A DNA stretch of 28,527 bases from DAOUBP01 sp034432655 (GTDB taxonomy: Bacteria > Chloroflexota > Anaerolineae > CG2-30-64-16), in the NCBI GenBank assembly GCA_034432655.1, contig DAOUBP010000146.1, positions 1 to 28,527 of the forward strand. The letters run 5' to 3'. Made by a program: the position numbers and the translations under genes. A model generated the notes under the pieces. It had not been told where the DNA came from. It was given only the letters and a program-made list of their open reading frames with translations, and searched no databases. Every line of letters begins with the position of its first letter. Positions within the stretch are counted from its first letter, which is position 1. This document shows positions 15,234-22,714 of this stretch, one piece after another.

Positions 15234-16172
15234 ATGTGGGTGGCAGGATTGGAAGTAGACCACAAGCTGCTGGAATGCTTCGAGAACGGGTTTGACCCCC
15301 GCCGGCCGGAGCGTTGTGCCATCCCTGTGCGCACGCTGGCCAACGGCAAAGGCTGCCTGATCCTGGCCCTGGACGATCCCGGCGCGGCTGACGTGGTGTT
15401 CAAACGCATGTCGTTTTTCCGCACAGAAACGGAAGCGGCCCAGTACGAGGCGCTGTTGCAGGACTACATCGCAACCCTGACCGGGCGCGTCGGCGTGCGC
15501 GTCCTGCCCAGCACCACCACACGCATCCGCGGCCGGTCCCGCCGCACCTGGACGGTCTACATCATCCAAGAGCGCGTGCCCGAGGCCCTGCTCGGCCACC
15601 ATCTCATCGGGAACCTGCCCCCGGCCGAAGTTGACCGGCTGATGATGGCCGTGCTGGCCGAAATCGCCAAGGTTTTCGACTTCAACACGGCCCACGCTGG
15701 TGAGCTTGCCCTGTCCATAGATGGCCGCATCTCCAACTGGGCTGTTCTGCACCATGAACCGTCGTCGCCGGCCCTGCCCGACCCGCTTGAGCTGTACTAT
15801 CTGGATGTGGGTACCCCGCTGATGATACGAGGCAACCAGGAGCAATTCGTCACTGAGCCGCTGGTGCGCAGCTTCCCGTTGCTGCTGCGCCCCCTCCTCC
15901 GCCGCGTCCTGCTGCCCGACATGATGGTGCGCTATTACAATTATCGCCGTGTGACGTTGGACCTGCTCAGCAGTATCTTGAACGCGGGTTACGGCAGCTT
16001 GCTTCCGCTGTTGGTGGACAGCACCAACTGGTTCTTCCTGGCAGAACGACAGGAGATGCACTTCCGTCCGATCACAGTGTCAGAGGTCATGGCCTATCAC
16101 CGTCGCGACATGCGGCGCTGGCAGCTTTATCTGGTTTTACGCCGCCAACGGGCCGAGCCCGTGGCGCCATGA
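15234..16172 (+). CDS. Conserved hypothetical protein, kinase-fold-like features
   Basis: This 312-residue protein is not confidently recognised; it may belong to a DUF family seen in Chloroflexota and archaea (DUF6206 is one candidate). Suggestive of a protein-kinase/aminoglycoside-phosphotransferase fold are FKRMSFFRTETEAAQYEALLQDYI (a Lys followed by a helix with Glu), YIIQERVP (hinge-like), ISNWAV (position of the catalytic-loop Asn) and YYLDVGTP (position of the metal-binding Asp). A hydrophobic Leu/Arg-rich segment LLLRPLLRRVLLPDMMVRYYNY follows. GGAGG abuts the ATG directly; the GTG two codons later (15240) has much better spacing and may be the true start. It is 31 bases after the TIM-barrel gene and 12 before the symporter. 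Function is unknown. Confidence 0.75.
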   Translation: MWVAGLEVDHKLLECFENGFDPRRPERCAIPVRTLANGKGCLILALDDPGAADVVFKRMSFFRTETEAAQYEALLQDYIATLTGRVGVRVLPSTTTRIRGRSRRTWTVYIIQERVPEALLGHHLIGNLPPAEVDRLMMAVLAEIAKVFDFNTAHAGELALSIDGRISNWAVLHHEPSSPALPDPLELYYLDVGTPLMIRGNQEQFVTEPLVRSFPLLLRPLLRRVLLPDMMVRYYNYRRVTLDLLSSILNAGYGSLLPLLVDSTNWFFLAERQEMHFRPITVSEVMAYHRRDMRRWQLYLVLRRQRAEPVAP

Positions 16173-16184
16173 CGAGGAGCAACC

Positions 16185-17591
16185 ATGTCTGAACTCCCTC
16201 TTGCACCGGTGCGGGTCAGCAGGCGTTTTATGTTCATCTGGGGGTTGGCCGAGCTCGGCAAGGCGTTGATCGCGGGCACCTTTGGCGCGCTGCTGCCCAT
16301 CTTCTACCAGGACTATTTGGGCCTCCAGGCCCGGTGGATCGCGCTGGCGTCAGCGATCTACGCCATCTGGAACGCGCTGAACGACCCCCTCTTCGGCTAC
16401 ATCACCGACAGCACCCGCTCGAAGCAAGGCCGGCGCGTCCCGTACATGCGCTTCACCGCGCCTTTCCTGGCCCTCACCTTCATCCTGGTGTGGTTTGCCC
16501 CGCGTGGGGCCGGACAGCCCGCGCTCTTTTGGTGGATGCTGGTGACCATGCTGCTCTACGACACTTGCTACACCATCATCGGACTGGTGTACTCTGCCCT
16601 CTTGCCCGAGATCACCGAGTCCGATGCCGACCGCCACGGCATGCAGGTCTCAGCATCGCTGCTGGGACTGCTGGGCACCCTGTTGGGCTTTCTGATCCCG
16701 GACTTCTTCCGGCCGAAGACGGGGCTGGCGCCCTCCTTTTTCCCGCTGCAGGCCTCCATGGTCGCGGTCGGCGTCATCGGCGCCGTGCTCATCCTGACCA
16801 CCGCGTCAAGGGTCAGGGAACGGCCGGAATTCCATGTGGGAGACAAGCCCCTGCCGTTGGGCCAGGCCATCCGGTACACCTTCACCAGCCGGTCCTTTCT
16901 CGTCTTGGTGGCTGCTAATTTTATGTCTATTTTAATGAACGCGCTACTGCTGGGCGCCCTGTTCTATCTGTCCGACTATGTGCTTCAGACCAACGCCATG
17001 ATCCCACTCGCGGCGGTGTTCATCCCGCTGATCCTGGGGGTGCCGGCCACCCAGCCAATGCGCAGGCGTTGGGGTGTGGTGGGCACGCAGCAGCTGCTCC
17101 TCGTGATCGCCGGGCTGGCCCTGATCTTGTTGACTTTTGTGCCGCGGCCGCTGATCCTGCTCTGTCTGGCGGTGGCGGGTTTCGGGCTGGCCGGACCGCA
17201 GACGCTGACCAACGTGCTCTTTGCCCAGGTAGCGGACGAGGACGAGCTGCGCTCAGGGGTACGGCGCGAAGGAGCGTTTTTCGGCGTCAACGCCCTGTTG
17301 ACCAAGCCGGCCCAGTCCGTAGCGCTGGCCTTGCAACCCTTCATCCTGGAAGCCACGGGTTTTATCACCCGCGAAGCAGGGGGTGGCGTGATGACCCTCA
17401 ACCAGCCCGCAGCGGCCCTTTTCGGCATCCGTGCCCTGATGGGCCTGATCCCGGGGACGGCGCTGATCCTGGGCGCGCTGATCCTGATGGCGTTCCCGTT
17501 GCGCGGCGCGCGCCTGGAAAAGCAACAGACAGACCTGTTGCGACTACACGCCGAGAAACACATCCGGCTGACCGATGGAGCAAAACCATGA
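16185..17591 (+). CDS. MFS transporter, GPH (glycoside-pentoside-hexuronide) symporter type
   Basis: This 468-residue integral membrane protein has about 12 hydrophobic helices. NDPLFGYITDSTRSKQGRR (about 66-84) is the cytoplasmic loop signature of the GPH:cation symporter family (MelB, GusB, YihO/YihP), and ADEDELRSGVRREGAFFG in the second half is its repeat counterpart. Members import sugars or glycosides with Na+ or H+. GAGGAGC lies 4-5 bases before the ATG. The stop overlaps the next gene's start (ATGA). The substrate cannot be read. E. coli sulfoquinovose import proteins YihO and YihP are of this family, but this copy sits about 3.6 kb upstream of the sulfosugar-like operon in a different gene run, so a link is speculative. 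Confidence 0.87.
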   Translation: MSELPLAPVRVSRRFMFIWGLAELGKALIAGTFGALLPIFYQDYLGLQARWIALASAIYAIWNALNDPLFGYITDSTRSKQGRRVPYMRFTAPFLALTFILVWFAPRGAGQPALFWWMLVTMLLYDTCYTIIGLVYSALLPEITESDADRHGMQVSASLLGLLGTLLGFLIPDFFRPKTGLAPSFFPLQASMVAVGVIGAVLILTTASRVRERPEFHVGDKPLPLGQAIRYTFTSRSFLVLVAANFMSILMNALLLGALFYLSDYVLQTNAMIPLAAVFIPLILGVPATQPMRRRWGVVGTQQLLLVIAGLALILLTFVPRPLILLCLAVAGFGLAGPQTLTNVLFAQVADEDELRSGVRREGAFFGVNALLTKPAQSVALALQPFILEATGFITREAGGGVMTLNQPAAALFGIRALMGLIPGTALILGALILMAFPLRGARLEKQQTDLLRLHAEKHIRLTDGAKP

Positions 17592-18634
17592 CCGACACAT
17601 TCTTGCTGTACGGGGCCACGGGATACACTGGCTCGCTCACAGCGCGCACCGCGGTCGAACGCGGGCTGCGCCCCATCCTGGCCGGCCGCAACCCGGACAA
17701 GGTCAAGGCGCTGGCCGAGGCTTTGGGCCTGGCATGGCGCGCGTTTGCCCTGGACGACACGCCAGCGCTGGAACGTGCGTTGCGTGAGGTGCCCGCGGTG
17801 CTCCATTGCGCGGGGCCTTATTCCCAGACCTACAAGCCGATGGTCGAAGCGTGCCTGCGGACCGGGACCCATTACCTGGACATCACCGGTGAGATGCTGG
17901 AGCACCTGGCCCTGGCCGAACGCGACGGCGAGGCGCGCGCTGCGGGGGTGATGTTGCTGCCCAGCGTAGGCTTCGACGTGGTGCCCTCCGACTGCCTGGC
18001 GGCGCACTTGCAGCGCCGGTTGCCCACAGCCACGCACCTGGTGCTGGCGTTTCAGGCCGTCGGCGGCTGGTCGCGCGGCACCCTGATCAGCGCCATAGAC
18101 ACCATAGACCGGCCCGGGATGATTCGCAAGGACGGAAAGCTGGTACGGGTGCCTGCAGCGTACAAGACCTGTGCCGTGGACTTCGGCGCCGGCCCCGTCC
18201 CCTGCGTGACCATCCCCTGGGGCGATCTGGCCACTGCCTACCGCTCTACCGGCATCCCCAACATCGAAACCTATATGGCGCTCCCTGGCCCTGGCCGGCT
18301 CGCGTTGAAGGCAGCGGGCCTGCTCGGCAACCCGCTGGGCAAACGCTTGCTGCTCAAACTGGCCCCCCTCTTTCCGGCTGGGCCGGGCGAGGCCCAGCGC
18401 GCCGCCGGGTTCAGCCTGCTGTGGGGCGAGGTGACCGACGGGGCGGGCGGACACGCGGCCGCCCGGATGCGCACGCCTCATGCGTACACGCTAACGGCGC
18501 TGGCCGCGTTGGCCGCTGTGGCACGCGTCCTGGCCGGCGACGTGCATCCCGGTTACCAGACCCCGGCCAGGGCCTATGGCCCGGACTTTGCGCTGACGAT
18601 CCCCGGCGTCAGCCGGGTTGACATCCCGCAGTGA
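17588..18634 (+). CDS. Saccharopine-dehydrogenase-like NAD(P)-binding reductase
   Basis: This 348-residue protein begins with the Rossmann motif LLYGATGYTG (6-15), followed by AERG-type and GRNPDKVKAL segments typical of the saccharopine dehydrogenase/trans-acting enoyl reductase superfamily. CAGPYSQTYKPMVEACLRTGTHYLDITGE (about 75-103) is the second family signature. The C-terminal half is more variable and includes a Leu/Pro-rich stretch (about 228-262) that may contact membrane. Members reduce diverse substrates, including lipid-linked enoyl or carbonyl groups; the substrate here is unknown. Its ATG overlaps the symporter stop by 4 bases, with GGAG seven bases upstream, so the two are translationally coupled. 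A role in processing what the symporter imports is a reasonable guess only. Confidence 0.82.
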   Translation: MTDTFLLYGATGYTGSLTARTAVERGLRPILAGRNPDKVKALAEALGLAWRAFALDDTPALERALREVPAVLHCAGPYSQTYKPMVEACLRTGTHYLDITGEMLEHLALAERDGEARAAGVMLLPSVGFDVVPSDCLAAHLQRRLPTATHLVLAFQAVGGWSRGTLISAIDTIDRPGMIRKDGKLVRVPAAYKTCAVDFGAGPVPCVTIPWGDLATAYRSTGIPNIETYMALPGPGRLALKAAGLLGNPLGKRLLLKLAPLFPAGPGEAQRAAGFSLLWGEVTDGAGGHAAARMRTPHAYTLTALAALAAVARVLAGDVHPGYQTPARAYGPDFALTIPGVSRVDIPQ

Positions 18635-18677
18635 CGCACCCTGCGCGGAGTTGCGGCACATCCTTCGGAGATCAAGC

Positions 18678-19661
18678 ATGAGCTTCTCTGCCGACCAACT
18701 GGCACACATATTGACCGGCCTGCCGTTGCCGCAGATGGAATCCCTGCAGGTGGTGACCGCCGCCACCCTGGCCCAGCAACACTACCCGCGCCTCGATCCG
18801 GCCCAGCCGGTCCTGATCCTGAACCTCACGGAAACGACGCAGCCGACGAGGCTGCACCAGGTGCTGGCCCAGGCCTACCCGCCGGAGCATGCCCTACTCC
18901 TGCTGCGGGGAACGGCCGTCCAGAAGATCACCCTGGCCTCCCTGGCCGACGCGACGGCCACGGGCGACGCGCTGTTTGTCATGCCGCTGGAGACACCGGC
19001 CTCATACGAAGCATTGCAGGATGTGGTGGCCCATCTACGCGCGCCCGAAGGGTGTCCCTGGGATCGGGCGCTGACCTGGGAGAAGCTGCGCGCCACGCTG
19101 CTGGAAGAAACCTACGAGTTGCTGGCCGCCCTGGACGCGCAGGACGCTCGCAAAGTGCTCGAGGAACAGGGGGACCTGCTGCTCCAGATCGCCATGCAGG
19201 CGCAAATCGCGGCCGAGGAGGGGCGCTTTCAGGTGCCGGATGTCATCGCCCACGTGGTCGCCAAGCTGATCCGGCGCCACCCGCACGTCTTCGGCGACCT
19301 GCAGCTTAAAGATACCGATGAAGTGCTGGCCAATTGGGAGACCATCAAAGCGGCAGAACGGGCCCAAAACGGCGAGAAGCGCTCGCCACTGGCCGGGGTG
19401 CCCGTCGGCCTGCCGGCGTTGGCGCAGGCCGAGGCCTACCTCGACCGTATGTCACGCTTGCGGCCGGCTGCGGCACCCCCGACGCCCCAGACGATCCTGG
19501 CCGGCCTCCCCCTGGACGCCCCGCCCACCCCGGAGCAGGTCGGGGAGGCCTTGTTCGGGCTGGTGGCCTGGGCTATGGCTTACGGCATCGAGGCCGAAAG
19601 CGCTTTGCGCCAGGCCAATGCCCGGTTTGCGGACCGGATTGCCGCCGAGGGGTGGGGGTAG
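18678..19661 (+). CDS. mazG: MazG-type nucleotide pyrophosphohydrolase with remnant methylase domain
   Basis: This is a 327-residue protein. The MazG domain spans about residues 118-215: LRAPEGCPWDRALTWEKLRATLLEETYEL carries the metal-binding EExxE, and EEQGDLLLQI supplies ExxD. It hydrolyses nucleoside triphosphates to monophosphate and PPi and is regarded as house-cleaning. Residues 1-110 resemble the end of a tetrapyrrole-methylase domain (LPLPQMESLQVVTAATLAQQHYP, then the QPVLILNL strand). In YabN-type MazG proteins that domain is complete at about 220 residues; here only the rear part remains, with no SAM-binding start. The ATG at 18678 is supported by CGGAG seven bases upstream. The C-terminal 80 residues form a second, degenerate MazG-like helical segment. 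It ends the plus-strand run that starts at the SDR gene. Confidence 0.9.
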   Translation: MSFSADQLAHILTGLPLPQMESLQVVTAATLAQQHYPRLDPAQPVLILNLTETTQPTRLHQVLAQAYPPEHALLLLRGTAVQKITLASLADATATGDALFVMPLETPASYEALQDVVAHLRAPEGCPWDRALTWEKLRATLLEETYELLAALDAQDARKVLEEQGDLLLQIAMQAQIAAEEGRFQVPDVIAHVVAKLIRRHPHVFGDLQLKDTDEVLANWETIKAAERAQNGEKRSPLAGVPVGLPALAQAEAYLDRMSRLRPAAAPPTPQTILAGLPLDAPPTPEQVGEALFGLVAWAMAYGIEAESALRQANARFADRIAAEGWG

Positions 19662-19732
19662 ACCACGAACATCCCCGCTTTCTTTTTCAATCTTACAAAA
19701 TCATGGTCTGTTTGGGCATCAAACGCGTAAAA

Positions 19733-19765
19733 GGGCTTGACAAACCCGTAAAGTCGTGCTATGAT
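19733..19765 (+). promoter_or_regulatory. Near-consensus sigma-70 promoter with overlapping operator-like palindrome
   Basis: TTGACA (19737-19742) and TATGAT (19760-19765) are separated by exactly 17 bases, the best promoter in the window; transcription would start near 19772. The -35 is embedded in an imperfect palindrome, GGGCTTGACAAACCC (19733-19747, 12 of 15 positions symmetrical), a plausible site for ROK-repressor autoregulation. A GGAG...CTCC arrangement also lies in the leader at about 19781-19800. Confidence 0.75.
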
Positions 19766-19823
19766 CGTGTTGGTTTTTTCGGAGTCTTGATTAATTCTCC
19801 TCCACAAGCGCGCACGATCAGCG

Positions 19824-21179
19824 ATGAACGTGAGGTTCCCAACTGCGGCTATCGCCTTGCAGGCACCCGCCCTTCCGTCGCCCGTCAATGCCGGCGGCCT
19901 GCCCAAGGGCAGAAACATCACCGGCGTTAAGGCCCACAACCTGCGCGCCGTGTTGCTGACGTTGTTGCGCCGTGGTCCCCTGTCACGCGTTGACCTGACC
20001 CACCTTACCGGCCTGTCATCCACGACCATCACCAACCTGATCGCCGAATTGCTGGAAAACGGTGTTGTTGTGGAGGGGGGCAAGGAGGCGACATCCCTGC
20101 ATCGCGAAGCGGCCGGCAAACCCAACACAGGCCGGCCTCCCCGACTGTTGCACCTGGTACCGGAAGCCAGATGCGCAGTGGGGATCCACATCGGGGTTGA
20201 TACCGTGCACGTGGGTGTGGCCGACCTGTTCGGCCAGCTTCACGCGCATCTCGTAGTGCCACACGACGAGGCGCAGTCCCCAGAACAAACCCTGCAGCGG
20301 GCTGCGGAGCTGGTGGAGCAGGTGGTGGCCGAGGCAGGGATCGGCCGCGTGGGGACGCCGCTGGGCCGCAGCTGCCTGGTGGGGGTCGGCGTCGGTGCTT
20401 CAGGCCTGACCGATCCGAAGGCCGGCGTCAACATCCTGGCGCCTAACCTGGGCTGGCGAGAGGTGCCTGTGCGCCAGGTGCTGGCGGAACGCCTGGGCCT
20501 TCCGGTGGCGGTGGACAACAACGTGCGCGCTATGGCCCTGGCGGAAGCGATGTTCGGGGCCGGCCGCGAGGTGCATTCGCTCATCTTCGTTTACGGCCGG
20601 GTGGGAGTCGGCGCGGGGTTTGTGGTGGACGGCGAGCTCTATCACGGCAGCCACGCCGGGGCCGGCGAGATCGGCCATACCACCGTCATCCCCGCCGGCG
20701 GTGCGCCTTGCCGCTGCGGCAACACCGGCTGCCTGGAGACGCTGGTTGCCGAGGCCGAGATTGTCCGCCAGGCGTACATCCTGGCCGCCCGCCACCCCGG
20801 TTCAACGCTGGCGACGTACCTGGCGGATGAAAGCGAAACCCCGATTGAGCGCGTGTTCGCAGCGGCACAGGCCGGCGATCGCGCCGCGCAAACCCTGCTG
20901 AGCGAACGCGCTTTCTACATCGGCCTCGCCCTGGCCAATCTGATCAACATCGTCAACCCGGACATGATCATCCTGGGCGGCGTGTTTGCTGCGGGGGACG
21001 GCTACCTGCTGCCCATGATCGCAGAGACCATGCGGCAGCGTTCCTTCGCCGGCCTGGGAGACCGGACAGCCCTGTGTACCACAACCTTTGGCCGGAAAGT
21101 CGGCGTGATCGGCGCTGCCGCTCTGGCGCTGGATGCTTTTTTCTACCGACCGGCGGAGGAGAGCGAACCGGGGGGCTAG
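19824..21179 (+). CDS. ROK-family transcriptional regulator (NagC/XylR/Mlc type)
   Basis: This 451-residue protein has an N-terminal winged HTH at about 33-95 (ITGVKAHNLRAVLLTLLRRGPLSRVDLTHLTGLSSTTITNLIAEL in the family pattern) and a ROK domain from about 110. The ROK zinc site is visible as His285 and Cys296, Cys298 and Cys303 (CRCGNTGCLE). In ROK sugar kinases the catalytic Asp follows Asn in an END or DND motif; here it reads VDNN, with Asn233 in place of the Asp, so this is a regulator and not a kinase. Such proteins usually repress sugar operons and release DNA on binding a sugar. It has a strong promoter 50 bases upstream and leads the operon; the next start is 39 bases after its stop. 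The ATG lacks a clear ribosome-binding site. The sugar ligand would be the operon's substrate or an intermediate. Confidence 0.92.
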   Translation: MNVRFPTAAIALQAPALPSPVNAGGLPKGRNITGVKAHNLRAVLLTLLRRGPLSRVDLTHLTGLSSTTITNLIAELLENGVVVEGGKEATSLHREAAGKPNTGRPPRLLHLVPEARCAVGIHIGVDTVHVGVADLFGQLHAHLVVPHDEAQSPEQTLQRAAELVEQVVAEAGIGRVGTPLGRSCLVGVGVGASGLTDPKAGVNILAPNLGWREVPVRQVLAERLGLPVAVDNNVRAMALAEAMFGAGREVHSLIFVYGRVGVGAGFVVDGELYHGSHAGAGEIGHTTVIPAGGAPCRCGNTGCLETLVAEAEIVRQAYILAARHPGSTLATYLADESETPIERVFAAAQAGDRAAQTLLSERAFYIGLALANLINIVNPDMIILGGVFAAGDGYLLPMIAETMRQRSFAGLGDRTALCTTTFGRKVGVIGAAALALDAFFYRPAEESEPGG

Positions 21180-21217
21180 GCGGCAGCCGGCCGGGCGCAC
21201 TTTGCACGGAGGGTTTT

Positions 21218-22567
21218 TTGAACACATCACTGAATATCGGTCTGGTGCCGCTGGCGCGGCCGACCTTCGACACAGTCCTGGCCCGCGAGGTGTTGAACGA
21301 AGCGCGGGCGGGCCTGCAAAACATCCCCGGCGTGAAGCTCCACGGCCCGGACGACCTGGTGATGGAGCTGCCCGCGGCCCAGGCGGCCGCGCAAGCCCTG
21401 GCCACAGAGCCGTTGGATCTGCTGGTGCTTTTCCAGGCCAGCTTCGCCGACAGCACCATGGCCGTGGCGCTGGCGAGCGCGGTTGCCGCGCCGCTCCTGC
21501 TGTGGGCCGTGCCCGAAGCGCGCACCGGCGGTCGTTTGCGGCTCAACTCATTTTGTGGCATCAACCTGGCCGGCCACAGCCTGCGCCGCGCAGGCTTCCG
21601 GTTCGGCTACGTGTACGCGGCGCCCAACGATCCGGCCGCGCTGCAGAAGGCCCTGACCCTGGCGCGCGCCGGCCGCGTCGCCCGACTGCTCAAAGAGACC
21701 CGCATCGGGCGCTTCGGCCACAACCCCGACGGCTTCGAGCCTTGCACCTACGACGGAGATGCCTTGCATCACATGCTGGGGGTGCAAGTGGAGCAGCGCC
21801 AACTGGATGAATTATTCGCGGGTGCCCAGGCCGCAGCCGAGGCGGAGGTGGACCCGGTGCTGACCGCGCTCAGCAGGAGGGTGGCAGGTCTGGACGCGTT
21901 GGATCAGCCGGCCTTGCGCAAGACGCTGGGCAGCTACCTCACCTTGCGCAGGCTGGCCGGCGCGCATGGCTACGCCGGGCTGGCCGTGCGCTGCTGGCCC
22001 GAGTTCTTCACGCAACTGGGCTGCGCAGCGTGCGGGGCTATGTCGCTGCTCTCTGACGAGGGCACGCCGTGCAGCTGCGAGGCAGATGTGAACGGCACCA
22101 TTACCCAGCTCATCCTGCAGTGGCTCAGCGGCGGGCCGGCGTTCGGCACCGACATGGTGGGCTTCGACAGCGAGCAGGATCAGGCGGTGTTATGGCATTG
22201 CGGCCTGGCGCCGTTGGCCATGGCCGACCCGGAGTTTCGGCCGCGCGGGACCATTCATTCCAACCGCAAACTACCGCTGCTGATGGAGTTCCCGCTGAAG
22301 CCCGGCCGTGTCACCATCGCCCGGTTGACCCAATCCGGCACCGGCGCTTATCGGCTGGTGGTGGGGGGCGGAGAGATGCTGCGGGCACCGCTCAGCTTCA
22401 GCGGCACCTCCGGGGTGTTACGGTTCGACCGGCCGGCGGCGGAGGTGCTGGACATCATCATGAAGGAAGGACTGGATCACCACATCTCGCTGACCTACGG
22501 CGATTTTGTGGCCGAGCTGCTGGCCCTGGCTGAGCTGCTCGACCTGCCGGTGTTACGGTTAACGTGA
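21218..22567 (+). CDS. FucI/AraA-like sugar isomerase (candidate sulfoquinovose isomerase)
   Basis: This 449-residue protein of the L-fucose/L-arabinose isomerase-like fold performs aldose-ketose isomerisation with a divalent metal. The N-terminal part opens with LNIGLVPLARPTFDTVLA. LLVLFQASFADSTMAVALA and LLLWAVPE, then NSFCGINLAGHSLRRAG, are typical of the group. Likely metal ligands are Glu288 (CSCEADVNG), Asp312 (GTDMVGFD) and a His of DHH at 421-422; WHCG contains His327. No suitably placed ATG exists. A TTG start at 21218 is chosen because GGAGGG lies four bases upstream and homologous-looking sequence starts there. The gene is between the ROK regulator and the ABC importer. Sulfo-TAL pathways use an isomerase to turn sulfoquinovose into sulfofructose, and this is the candidate here; fucose, arabinose or another aldose is the alternative. 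Confidence 0.8.
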   Translation: MNTSLNIGLVPLARPTFDTVLAREVLNEARAGLQNIPGVKLHGPDDLVMELPAAQAAAQALATEPLDLLVLFQASFADSTMAVALASAVAAPLLLWAVPEARTGGRLRLNSFCGINLAGHSLRRAGFRFGYVYAAPNDPAALQKALTLARAGRVARLLKETRIGRFGHNPDGFEPCTYDGDALHHMLGVQVEQRQLDELFAGAQAAAEAEVDPVLTALSRRVAGLDALDQPALRKTLGSYLTLRRLAGAHGYAGLAVRCWPEFFTQLGCAACGAMSLLSDEGTPCSCEADVNGTITQLILQWLSGGPAFGTDMVGFDSEQDQAVLWHCGLAPLAMADPEFRPRGTIHSNRKLPLLMEFPLKPGRVTIARLTQSGTGAYRLVVGGGEMLRAPLSFSGTSGVLRFDRPAAEVLDIIMKEGLDHHISLTYGDFVAELLALAELLDLPVLRLT

Positions 22568-22640
22568 CGGAGGAGCGCCGGCTGGGGCCAGGGTCAAGAA
22601 GACGAAAGGAGGAGAACTGCCGGCTCTGAGAAAACGACGG

Positions 22641-22698
22641 ATCTACCAGTTCACTAATTCCCAATTTACCAGTTTACCGATTCCCAATCTACCATCCC
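22641..22698. repeat. Short-word repeat, 23-bp tandem made of 7/8-mers
   Basis: Two 23-base copies, beginning ACCAGTTCACTAATTCCC (22645-22667) and ACCAGTTTACCGATTCCC (22668-22690), are followed by a partial third, ACCATCCC. Within them are 7- and 8-base words of the type (R)ATTYNCC, like the ATTCGCC arrays elsewhere. It fills the leader between the isomerase and the binding-protein gene and is AT-richer than its surroundings. Confidence 0.65.
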
Positions 22699-22714
22699 AA
22701 AGGAGCGAGAAACG

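Noticed and set aside
16185..17591. GPH symporter as the sulfoquinovose importer of the downstream operon
   Set aside because: It is translationally coupled to a different gene run and separated from the operon by the mazG gene and a strong new promoter; the family likeness to YihO/YihP alone is too weak.
16985..18481. 498-residue reverse-strand open frame
   Set aside because: It lies opposite the end of the symporter and the reductase gene and has no recognisable domain; high GC content keeps it open.
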